NCBI RefSeq assembly: GCF_026151205.1
Contig: NC_087081.1
Coordinates: 5,079,246 to 5,143,245, forward strand
Length of the DNA stretch: 64,000 nt
Source of the DNA: Bolinopsis microptera
Taxonomy: Eukaryota; Ctenophora; Tentaculata; Lobata; Bolinopsidae
Direction: 5' to 3'
The position numbers and the translations under genes are program-made. The notes beneath the pieces are model-generated. The model was given only the letters and a program-made list of their open reading frames with translations. It made no database searches and was not told where the DNA came from. Within the stretch, counting starts at the first letter, position 1. Every line of letters begins with the position of its first letter. Of the stretch, positions 38,950 through 50,251 are shown piece by piece.

Positions 38950-41900
38950 AACCATTTAAATTCTAAAACTTGAGTTGATAACGTCTAATAGTTAATGTGC
39001 ACGCTTTAAATAAGGAAGTTGTGGAACCTAGCCTCAACGAATTTATTAGAGATTAATATAAAACTTTTTAATAAGAGGGTGTTCTCCAGTTTAGAAACAG
39101 ACACCAAGAATGGATATACGCCCGTATAGAGGCTGTATAGAAGCTGCATAAACTTAAAAAGGCCATATGGATCAGAACGCCGCCTCGTTTTGGAAAAACC
39201 GGTGGCCGCATGGCCAAAATTAGCGGTCAGTGGCGTAGCCAAAAATAGCGACGGCCCTGCTGGTGACGTCCATGTATGAAATAAAATCTGTCACGTTAAC
39301 TGAGTAACTGGGGAAAACTACAAGCTTACGTGTTGTATTTCCGGATGCCGACCTAATTTCACGGTTCGGCGGCGTGGCTAAATTCGCAGTGTTGGTGGCG
39401 TTCGGCGGCGGCTCGCAGCTCAGGTATGAAAGCCGTATGATGGCCTTAAAATATTACATGAAGGCCGTTATATGGAGCCACATGAAGGCTGTACCACATA
39501 AATGCCGTATGGAGGCCGTATAGAAACCGTGCGAAGGCTGCATAGAGACCGTATGGTTGCTGTATGGTTGCAATAACTAATGGCCAATAATTTCCCATTA
39601 TATGAAACATAAGGGCCCCAGTTAATAAACAATCAAAAAGCAAACACAGCCGAAAACCAAAAAAAGAGTAACCACCCAACACTATGAAGCAATGGCGGGG
39701 TTTCTCCCAGACTATAGTCGCACATCCATACAGTATAGGTGTTAATACTTTGATATTAGTAGCCTAGTTTCTCTGCGGACACAGAACAAACCTGCCGGTG
39801 TAGATTTGCTGGGTCCAGGTCTCAGACGATAACATTTTGATATATTAATATACTAATATACTGCTGTACACCATCATGTTGTACGTTTGTAGGGTATATA
39901 AGCCATAAAACCTGTGTTTGTTTTAGGAATTGAGTTTAAGATGATGTTGACTTCTTCACAGCGCATTCCTAATGATTGCTGGACCGCTCTGGTCCACTTC
40001 CTCTGAGTCAAGAGGTATTATAAGTGATGGTATTTGGGAATTTTATGTCGCACATGATTATATCATATAAGCATATAGCAGTGCAGCTCGATTGTTTTGT
40101 CACGTGACAGCGATTATCCAATCATCATCGATCCATTGAATTCCACTGTCGTTGTCATGTGTCAGAAAAAACTTACACAATCTCCCAATCATTGCCCATT
40201 TCTGTAAGTCCGGAAATGAGGTCAGCTTAAGTCGTCCGACTACAATCCTTGTCAACTGCCCAAAAACTACAAAACACGAAACCTAACAGCTAGGTAGTAA
40301 TTAACTGATCGATTACACTCCTTTTTGAAGTCCGACACAAGATCGTGAATCAAACCGATACTATAAAGTATAACCTTTTAGATATATCTAAAAGGTTATA
40401 CTTTATAGTATAGACAATTGATATATATATCAATTGTCTGCTATTATATTGCCAGCTGTATAGATAAGGTTTGGATAAGTGATTGATGCCAAGTCTCGAG
40501 AATCGATATTTGTTTCAATTCCAATTCCGTCGCCCGCTATGATCAGACCCCAAAACTTGACATCAGAAATCAAATTTAACGACTGTCGGCTCAAGAAATC
40601 AGATCTAAAGAGTTGATACTTGACATAGAGTCTGATCTAAGACGACTCTTGGTAACTAAGAGTGATTGACTAATGACTGTGCCAAACCCTATTCCTCGTT
40701 AAACTCTACAAAAGTAGTAAGAGACCCCTGCGTATATGGGAAGAAAAACTATGCCATATTTCAATATTCGGTATGTATTGACAATTGACAACATCAAGTC
40801 CTGGCGGTGCCTTAAATTGTTCAATTGCCTCGAAGGAATTCATTATATCGTGTCTGTGTGTTCATTGGTCGATCTTAATTAAGGTCGTTTGAAGGCTGAA
40901 AGGTCGGTGAAATTACAGTTGACCAACACTATATTTGGTCAATACAAGCTAATTTTTTTCACTTAACCCTGTAATATGTTGAGGTCTGCCCAGTCATCAT
41001 TGCAGGGTGGACAATCTACAACTGACCAATGGCTTGGAGTTACTGTCCGCCCATGTTCATCGAACGAATGAGGACACATATGAAATATAGAGATATAGGG
41101 CGTGGACAGCTCCTTGACCAAATCAAATGGTTGAGAAATAAATCAAATTAATTCATTTTCGTCGATTGGACGCAGTTCATTGAGTGTATTTGTTGAATTT
41201 TCGAACTAACCGTCTGTGTGTTGTAATGCAATGAACAAAATTGAATATTTGAGAAACACCACCATATTACAGACATTAGATTTATATCATTCACAAATTA
41301 CCCATGAATGGACACTGGATAGAGGCGGAAGGAAAACTTTAACCCCAAAGACTTCATGTTCTACTTTGATGCAACCAAATATCTATTAAAGTTGTATAAC
41401 AGGTCACTACCTCAAATCCTAACATCGATCCTGACCTTATTATGACTATAATGTTATAGAATATTTCTATCAAAGTACCAAAAGACGAAGAACACGATTG
41501 TACCACACGGAATATCCAAAGAGCGAAAGTACAAGTAAAAAACAGATACTGATAGTAATGAGTAAGCTGGAAACTACTAAACTCAGGTGTGAATGTCCGA
41601 AAACAATATATTATAATCCAGCAGATAAAAGTTAATTTATGAAGAAGTGCTAAGAGAATAGCACAGTGAACAATAGCGCAGTGTCAGTAATCAGCACTTC
41701 ATCTCCGTGTGAGAGAGGTCTTACAATCACACTTCAGTTGTTTCTTTTGAGGCAATAGATAGAATAAAGCTGTACCTACATGACGTTATCGTGTGTACTG
41801 AGTGCTATTGAGAGGCATCGTGCTACTCAAAATGAGATTTTACCAAAACACGGCATAAATATTAATTCATTGTGAGTGTGAAAGTTGGGCAATGGACATT

Positions 41901-42490
41901 TTACCAAGCGGAATCGTGAACAAAAAGGACATCGAATGGAAAACCTAAAGTAAAAACGATACAAGTGTCGCTTCGTATACATTGTATTTTGTAAAGAGCA
42001 TGGAAGTTCAACTCCCGAAGTGTCATCTGAAGGTCACGTGACCGCAACCTTAACGCACGTGCACTCGTCATGGTATCACGTGGGTAACGCACGTGGTATG
42101 ACCCTGGTGACATGTTAGGAGACCAGCCCAGTACGTGAAGTCGGGCTGATGTACAGATTATAGCTGTGACACGTGTGGATAGGTGGACAAACGTTTTCTA
42201 ACATAAGAACGACAATGTATTTTATTAATGTGTTATATAAAGTTATAAGCTCTGTTGGAATTGTTAACAGATAGAGAGAGAGAGAAAGAGAGCTGAACGT
42301 GCGATCTAGTCTACTGGTCGCAGTGTATGTGTGGGTAAAGCGTGCTTAACCGGATTTTTGATCTAAATGTAACAGATCTTTCAGTGGCAGCCAAATAATT
42401 TCTCCAGTCCGCTGATCCCAGCGGTTCATGACAATTTGCAGACTCGAAAATACTAACTCACTGTAACTATAACAGGATTAAACAGTAAAA
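38950..42490. other. Gene-free stretch with degenerate GGCCGTATAGAGGC motifs
   Basis: 39110-39560 contains loose repeats of gccgtatagaggc/gctgtatag, resembling the 9.2-kb array. The rest is AT-rich without a supported gene, apart from the palindrome pair at 40358-40439. Confidence 0.45.
40358..40439. repeat. Two adjacent perfect palindromes (54 bp and 28 bp)
   Basis: 40358-40411 is a perfect 54-bp palindrome centred on gatatatc (arms actataaagtataacctttt). 40412-40439 is a perfect 28-bp palindrome centred on atatat (arms agacaattgat). They abut with no spacer. Confidence 0.95.
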
Positions 42491-42501
42491 CAGTTATATA
42501 C

Positions 42502-42507
42502 TTTATT
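42502..42507 (-). promoter_or_regulatory. Poly(A) signal AATAAA of the GPCR gene
   Basis: AATAAA on the minus strand, about 80 nt past the receptor stop codon at 42586-42588. Position fits a short 3' UTR. Confidence 0.6.
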
Positions 42508-42585
42508 GTACATTTATATAATCCCGGTTAAATTAGATCATGGTACCAAATGTTGAGAGGTGAGCCCATAAAAAGCAAATATTTG

Positions 42586-45500
42586 TCAGAAGTTACTTAT
42601 TTTCAGGTCATTGGGGTTGAAAATAATACTTTGCTCCTCCTCAAGTTCAGGGCACGCCCCTAGAGACCTCCGGGGATCCTCTATCACAACTAGCTTCATT
42701 GGTTTGCCTCGCGGACGAAAATGCCTTCTTTTTGGGGCGCCCTTAACTTTTGAATTGGCAGGTTGGTTCTCCGTTTCTAACTTGTTGGAACTTTTAGCTT
42801 TGTTGGCCGATTTACTGCTAGTAGCGGTAGTTGAAGGTGCGTTGTTTCTTTTGTATGGCATGACAAGTGGGGACGGAGGAGCTGACTTCATGGGGGTCGT
42901 GTTTGGGGAGGTACCCCCGGGACTCCTATCAAGACTTGACAGCTTCAGCTCCCTTGGTTGCAGTACTGCCAGAGACAGCCTCCTCTCAGTTTGAGGGGTC
43001 TTCTGGGACTTGGTTAGAACGGGAGAAGAGTGTTGCCTGGAGTGTGGTAATAATGTGGGTGGTTTGCTGCTCATTGGAATGGCCGCGATGGAATGCCGTT
43101 CCCGTTCTGAAGGGGCTGGTGGTGGTTTGCTTATCTCTTGACGGGGTCTTGGGAGGGATTTCATGCCTGTAGTCTGATTCTTAGGAGGATGACTGGTTTT
43201 TTCTCTACACTCAGAAGGAAAAGGCTCATTACCCTCACGTTCGTGAGGTACGAAGGGGTCCATTCTTAGTCTCAAACTCCGAGGTCGAGGGTACTGATGA
43301 CCAAAAGCGTTACTCATCTTTTTGTTAGCATGTTTACTTGTCTTAGGATAAGTTGGCTGTTCGGGACAATCCCTTTCAACAATGTCTATCTCACCCGATG
43401 ATTTCAACCGATCTAAAAAGTTCACCTTATCCATTTCCACGACCACTGTAGAACACGTTGAACCAAATGCCTCCTCGAATATAGCCTCCTCTGCGGACCT
43501 CATGGCTTCCAATTCCCTTGTCATCATACTCTGTCGCCTGTTTGCAGCAAACTCATGAATCTTATCAGTCAAAGAAAGCCGTTTCCCGTTGTCATCGACC
43601 CATAAACAAGAGGTAACTCTTTGTGGGGTGTGAGAAAACTGAATAATAACATCTGTGTACCTTATTTTTCTTCTCACCAGCCTATCATCATGATGATGAA
43701 AGTTACATTTCTCAACTGTAGACTTCCTCCAGGGTAACGCGCCCTTGAACCGTGAACCTTGAAAATAATAAACAACCGGATTGAGAATACAGTTGAGGAA
43801 GAGTAAAATAACGCTGGGAAGGAGGTAGATGTAGTGGTGGGAGAGGTGGTTCTCCCCTCCAAACAGTGAGAACAACAAGTTACACCTCACTACTCCCAGT
43901 ATTTCCAGGAGCTGTTCAAGAGCTACTGTCCAGTAGGATAGGTAACAGAGGACAAATGCGATGATAATTAGAATTAGAGTCTGGATCGCTGATCCTCTTG
44001 TTCGGGGTTGACCTGTGTGGAAAGAGAGTATTTGTTAATAGTTAGGCTGGAAATTTGGACTCCTTAAATTTGCTGCATTAACAAGGGAATAGTTCTATTT
44101 GTTTCATCATGGACATCTTTATGTTTCTAAGGAGTGGAATCAAAGAATTTGATTCGCTTTATAGCAACCACTCACGGCCAAAACCTTCTCTCAACATAGC
44201 CTTGACCTCCACCGTCCTTCCTATCTTTGTTTTCTCCAAACAGGTGCTTCTGGTTACTCTGTAGGGAGAGTGTAACCTTGAAATTCGACTAAATATTTAT
44301 TTCCTTGTGAGACGAAATTTAGTAAGCCTTTTAAAATACGATATAACCACTATTTTAGAAGTGTTAATTGAATTAACACTGGTAAATTATCCATGACTAA
44401 CTTTAGTCGACATACACTTGAAGTGGTGGAAACTGTATCATCTCTAATGTTAGAGGATGATACAGTTTGATACAGTTTGAAAAAAGGCAACATTTCCCCC
44501 TTTTCAGCCAATTTCGTGAAAGCAACAAAGCCAAAGATTTCATAATGAACCTGAGACAGCACTGATAAGACAGTGAATTAAGGTAGAGTTCGAGGATCAA
44601 AGCAAAGCTGGACAAGAAAGTGAAAGTTAAAGTGAAAGCTGGACAAGAAAATGAAAATGAAAGTAACAAAACCAAAGATACGGACCTGAGACAGCACTGA
44701 TAAGACAGTGAATTAAGGTAGAGTTTGAGGATCAAAACAAAGCTGGACAAGAAAGTGAAAGTGAAAGTGAAAGCTGGACAAGAAAATGAAAGTGAAAGTA
44801 ACAAAACCAAAGATACGGACCTGAGACAGCACTGATAAGACAGTGAATTAAGGTAGAGTTTGAGGATGACAACAAAGCTGGACAGGAAGATGATGATACC
44901 AGGCAGACAGATAGGGAGCACTACCAGGGCCACGTACAAGTAACCTATATGCTCCCCGTCATCTTGTGGCTGAAAGGAGTTAGTTTAACTATACCGATTC
45001 TTTTGGAGAAAAGTGCTGGATTTATCTGAATATAATTATACTCAACCTGAGTCTATTCGGAAAAAATTTAAATTGATCTTGAAAGATTCGTCAAATAAGA
45101 CTTAATAGCAATACAGAATTTAATCAGTTTAACTATTACTATCAATGAGTGATGTTATTTATAATGCCTTTACAAAGTATTATGAAGTTTGAAGTGGTAA
45201 TACTGATGATAAATCGATAATTCAGTTAGGAAGATAGAAATTTAGTGAGACTATGTATGTATAACGTATATCAATCACCTCGTATATTTCAGATAGTCGA
45301 TACTGACAAGAAGCCACGATCGGGATGTAGACGTACTCCTTCCCAAAGAAGAAAGGAATAATTGAGATTATTGCTGCTGCTAGCCAGCAAGTGGAGATTA
45401 TAATTTTGTTGTTCATCCTGCTCTTCCAACACTTCTTCATGAACGGGAAACCCATCACTAGAGCTCGAGTCACACTGAAATTGTTATGTTGTGAAACCCA

Positions 45501-47492
45501 TCACTAGAGCTCGAGTCACACTGAAATTGTTATGTTGTGAACCCCATCACTAGAGCTCGAGTCACACTGAAATTGTTATGTTGCAATTCTCAGTAATATT
45601 TAAACATACGAGGTACAACACTTTCCCTGATCGTCCATCATCAGTGTGTATAATACAAATCATTAAGTAATTACCAATAAAGATTACAGGTTAATTACGA
45701 ACAAATTACCGATACCTGATGTAGAGAATAAGGAACACACTGGTTCTTGAAGCCAAGTTGAAGACAACCCCGCTGACATTGCAGAGTAGCTTGTTCAGGA
45801 GATCTGTCTCGAACAATAACATCTCGCGCCTGTGGAATGAAGACATTAATCCGTGTATTACCCACTCACAGCACAGAAATAGCGAACCCAACCCACTCAC
45901 AGCACAGAAATAGCGAACCCAACCCCACTCACAGCACAGAAATAGCGAACCCAACCACTCACAGCACAGAAATAGCGAACCCAACCCACTCACAGCACAG
46001 AAATAGCGAACCCAACCCCTCACAGCACAGAAATAGCGAACCCAACCCACTCACAGCACAGAAATAGCGAACCCAACCACTCACAGCACAGAAATAGCGA
46101 ACCCAACCACTCACAGCACAGAAATAGCGAACCCAACCCACTCACAGCACAGAAATAGCGAACCCAACCCCTCACAGCACAGAAATAGCGAACCCAACCC
46201 CTCACAGCACAGAAATAGCGAACCCAACCCCTCACAGCACAGAAATAGCGAACCCAACCCCTCACAGCACAGAAATAGCGAACCCAACCCCTCACAGCAC
46301 AGAAATAGCCAACCCAACCACTCACAACACAGAAATAGCGAACCCAACCCCTCAAAAAAACAGTAGCAGTGATCCCAACCCCTCAAACAAAACAGCAGCA
46401 TTGAAACCTACCCGTTAAAAATGACAGCAGCATTGAAACCTACCCGTTAAAAAGAACAGCAGCAGTGAAAGGCATGACAAGAAGAGAAATAGAAAGATCG
46501 CAGATAGCCAGGTTGAGGAACACCACCACCACGCCCTGCTCATCTGCTCGGGTAGTTCGTGCACTTCTCATCCTCAGTACTCTTCGTATCACGTACACCT
46601 AGGAGAGTGGTGTAGTGGTGTAGTGGTGTAGTGGTGTAGTGGTGTAGTGGTGTAGTGGTGTAGTGGTGTAGTGGTGTAGTGGTGTAGTGGTGTAGTGGTG
46701 TAGTGGTGTAGTGGTGTAGTGGTGTAGTGGTGTAGTGGTGTAGTGGTGTAGTGGTGTAGTGGTGTAGTGGTGTAGTGGTGTAGTGGTGTAGTGGTGTAGT
46801 GGTGTAGTGGTGTAGTGGTGTAGTGGTGTAGTGGTGTAGTGGTGTAGTGGTGTAGTGGTGTAGTGGTGTAGTGGTGTAGTGGTGTAGTGGTGTAGTGGTG
46901 TAGTGGTGTAGTGGTGTAGTGGTGTAGTGGTGTAGTGGTGTAGTGGTGTAGTGGTGTAGTGGTGTAGTGGTGTAGTGGTGTAGTGGTGTAGTGGTGTAGT
47001 GGTGTAGTGGTGTAGTGGTGTAGTGGTGTAGTGGTGTAGTGGTGTAGTGGTGTAGTGGTGTAGTGGTGTAGTGGTGTAGTGGTGTAGTGGTGTAGTGGTG
47101 TAGTGGTGTAGTGGTGTAGTGGTGTAGTGGTGTAGTGGTGTAGTGGTGTAGTGGTGTAGTGGTGTAGTGGTGTAGTGGTGTAGTGGTGTAGTGGTGTAGT
47201 GGTGTAGTGGTGTAGTGGTGTCGTGGTGTAGTGGTGTTGTATGTGAGGAGTTTTTCCTATTAAATAAGATTCTTCGGTTTAATTTGTGTGTGCAGTATCA
47301 AACAATTTTCAATTTTTTTAAAAGTTGAAGGGTCATGACACTGATCCTTCAAGTGCCCAAAACTATGATGACCAGTATCAGTATGGGGTGTAAAAGTGTG
47401 ACTCACTGCGATGCAGTTGCCGATGATACCCAGTAGAGACAGACACGAGACTGCTACTCCCAACATTATATCCACCAACTCCGAGGAGATCA
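42586..47492 (-). CDS. Rhodopsin-class G-protein-coupled receptor with long C-terminal tail (seven exons; N-terminal exon not found)
   Basis: Plasma-membrane receptor, ligand unknown. Exons (minus): 47407-47492, 46444-46598, 45716-45829, 45279-45474, 44821-44969, 44176-44258, 42586-44012. All junctions are GT-AG and phase-matched, giving 736 visible residues. TM1 has GIIGNCIA (N1.50). TM2 has NLAICDL (D2.50). TM3 begins LLCNVSG (disulfide Cys), with its partner in ASCQYR after TM4 (CWLAAA). TM5 has LPICLPG. TM6 reads FVLCYLSYW, so CWxP is changed to CYLS. TM7 has NPVVYYF. The DRY position reads SVTRA. A tail of about 390 residues is Ser/Pro/Lys-rich and ends after a basic stretch (PKRRHFRPRGKP). 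Exon 1 starts in phase 1 after aacgtttcag, so the initiator lies in an unseen upstream exon or is split (A|TG). Borders of exons 2, 4 and 5 are tandemly duplicated (see findings). Orphan-like; subfamily not assignable. Confidence 0.9.
44550..44950. repeat. 135-bp unit, three copies, over the end of GPCR exon 5
   Basis: The block around cctgagacagcactgataag recurs at 44550, 44685 and 44820, an exact 135-bp period. Each copy contains the last part of TM5 (SF-ILKLYLNSLSYQCCLR on the minus strand), a donor GT, and a tract of gtgaaa/acaaga repeats. Confidence 0.95.
45451..45585. repeat. 46-bp unit, three copies, over the acceptor of GPCR exon 4
   Basis: cccatcactagagctcgagt followed by cacactgaaattgttatgtt occurs at 45451, 45497 and 45543 (46-bp steps). 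On the minus strand each unit carries the same tttcag acceptor and the first codons of exon 4. Confidence 0.97.
45865..46440. repeat. 30/32-bp minisatellite filling GPCR intron 2
   Basis: About 15 units of ctcacagcacagaaatagcg plus aacccaaccc (30 bp, variants 28-31). They grade, towards the exon at 46444, through two cctcaaa...cagcagca units into two 32-bp units (ttgaaacctacccgttaaaa...), the last of which overlaps the exon-2 donor. On the minus strand 30-bp units read WVRYFCAVS-like repeats, by composition only. Confidence 0.95.
46607..47237. repeat. 8-bp microsatellite (GTGGTGTA), about 79 units, in GPCR intron 1
   Basis: Nearly perfect gtggtgta; one gtggtgtc unit lies at the far end. It fills most of the 808-bp intron and ends only 8 bp from the acceptor of exon 2. 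Confidence 0.98.
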
Positions 47493-47499
47493 CTGAAAC

Positions 47500-50250
47500 G
47501 TTAGTTTTATTATAATTCACATTGCTTTTAGTTAAATTAAAAGGAAGATAACCTTGGGTTGCTTTCTTTTCAGGACTAAAGGCTCTGAGTCATTAAGATG
47601 TAAATCCAAAATTGTAAGATCTTAAGGCAAAACGATAAAAATCGGCTAATAACATTTGCAAAGTTGAGCGTGTTCGTATGGATTAAGGCACCGAGAAATT
47701 TATAAAGTCTTATTAAGTTATTAGATGAAGATCCTACAGCTTATTATTATTTGACTAGCCTGGTTTTGATAAACTGTGCTCAAAGAAGCCCACACCAGTA
47801 AGGGACGACTCATTAGAACAGTCACTCTCTCTGGAGAGAAATACCATGATGGCCTTGTCATTGATGCTCAGCACATCGTAAGGGGAGGATTTGTAGTGTG
47901 ATCATCACATGTTTCATCGTCTGTCATTTAACCACTAATCATTGTAATATATATCGTGTGCTAAAATCAGCTCTGACGGGCGCCAAACATGCGCCCGGGT
48001 ACTATTATATGTGATAGATACACATATGGCGAATCATATGATCTTGAAGCTGACATGTCATCAGATGAACAAAATGGCAGGTTATTATTTATTTCTATCT
48101 GGCAATGATAAAAAATCGAAAATGTTTACGCCAAATAAAACGGGGTGAAAATTTCTGCCAAATATATTGTAACAGTAAAAGTTATTAACTAAAGATCGGT
48201 GTAATAGGACAGTATCCGTTAAATTTGAATAAAAGCAAGCCATTACTAGGCACTAGCACTATATTATATTGCTTACTTATTTACAGCGATTATAACTTGA
48301 TATTTACATCAATTATAACATGACTATTGACTAAGAGTAAGACACTACTCATTATTCAAAATTAAGAGCTCTGAAATACGTCAAAAAGAATAATAACGAC
48401 TGAAGAGTGCAGACCATCAACATTCAACATGAAAATCATCAACAAATGTAGATCAAAAGGCTGCATTTACTAATCCATTGATGGTATGGAGAGAAATAAT
48501 GGAGAGAAATAATTCACAGTCTTAGCAATATTAAATTGAAGATCTGGCGTAAGAATACAATTTTGCTATTTTACTTCAATTTATTTAGTACGGGAACTGT
48601 CCATAATTGCAAAAGGATACAGAGGTAAAAGTATCAAAACTCTGAACAGTACTATGATCTCATGATGAAGAGCGTTATTTTCCAATGATCATTGTATCAT
48701 AACATGAGTACACATGTTCTTAATGACCCCTCAGAAATGTATCAAATGTTGTGTTATTACTTTGAGTTTCTGTAAATCGTATAGTATGATTATAAAACAA
48801 AATATCACGAAAGAAAATAATTTCCAAAAATAGTTTTAGCGACTTTTCAGTTTTCGTATGATAGACAAACAAGCTGAGTCGAGGGACTAACCAAATTTCG
48901 ACATGGTTAGTGGTTACATTATTTTATACCTGTATATGATATTTAATAATTAATTATGAATTAAATAAAAGTTTGAAACTAGGGATATAGTTAAAAACAA
49001 CGCCTAAGTCTAACCTTTTCCTAAAACAAATAACTAAATGTCAAAACGTCACTGCATAGTTTCTTTCAATTAAATATATCTAATTAGATATAGTCAATAT
49101 ATCTAATATTTTTGTCTAATAGACAATGATAATATTGAATAATATATTTAATATCATTGTCTAATAATAGACAATAGTATTGTTAAATAATTTTGAATTG
49201 TCCCTTTGACTCATGGACTGAATTCAACTAATTCACTCGAATTAAAAATATCCTTAACGGAGGCAGACTGATTGGAGACTGGCCTTACAGAGACCAGATA
49301 ATGTTTAAATAATTATACAACTAAGTAAATAACGATAAAAAAGTATAGCATAAAATCCTGTGCCCTGAGTGATGTGTGAGATTTGTCTGGCGCTTATCTG
49401 TGATGATTTATAAAAAACGCATTTTTACGCCGATAAGTACAAGCTGGAATGCACACTATAGATCACCCTGCATTACAGCATCTACTAACCTGTTAACAAT
49501 TCAAGTATAAGCTGATACTGACAACAAATGCTTATTTCCCGATATGAAATTCCCTGAAACCTCACCAGATCACACATTTATTTATACGGATTTTAACAAC
49601 TAAAATTGTATAAACATCTAGAATGCTTATATTTTAACTAGAATAAACCGAAAAGTACTATTTTTAAAACGGCATTTTCCGATAATATAGCAGACATGTA
49701 GTACTAAATTACCCATGTAAAGCACGTGAACATCTAAACTACTTATAACTCGACCATGTGACCCTAATAATGATGTTACAAAAAATTACCGTTTAAAAAA
49801 TAGCAATATTTTCCGATAGGAACTTCATGGAAACCATACTAAATCACCACGGAAACCAAACTACATCACCACGTGTTTACAGCAGATTTAAACGACTATA
49901 AATAAACCAACTATGTATAAACTGTCACCAAAAACAAATTATATCCAAAGTGTATTTACAGGGGGAATGAGGAATACAGAGAATGTTATGTGAACACAGA
50001 ATTACAGCGCACGTTGTCGTCATGCTGTATTAGCAGAGCGGTTAACTTCCTGTATACTCAGTGCTCACAGCTGTTTAATTCACCAGGTCTTCCCCACAAC
50101 CCGCATAATACACTCTGTGTTGATTGAGTGTTAAGGATCCTTGCAGCCACGTGACCTGGGAGAGCTTGAGGGCACGCACACACGTCAGTATTGTGGAGAC
50201 TAATCTGGTAATCTGTATACGCTAATTAGTTATGGGTAATACGCCATGTA
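47500..50250. other. Gene-free stretch upstream of the GPCR
   Basis: AT-rich. It probably holds the missing first exon and promoter of the receptor, but neither could be identified. Imperfect AT palindromes built on agacaatgata lie near 49080-49165. Confidence 0.4.
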
Positions 50251-50251
50251 C

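Noticed and set aside
45706-46401. Minus-strand ORFs with WVRYFCAVS-like repeats
   Set aside because: They fall in the GPCR intron 2 minisatellite; the true exon covers only 45716-45829.
47407-47520. Receptor start within the frame beginning at 47520 (two Asn sequons before TM1)
   Set aside because: The codon at 47520 is GTG and no ATG precedes TM1 in frame; aacgtttcag at the 47493 side is a better acceptor, so an upstream exon is expected.
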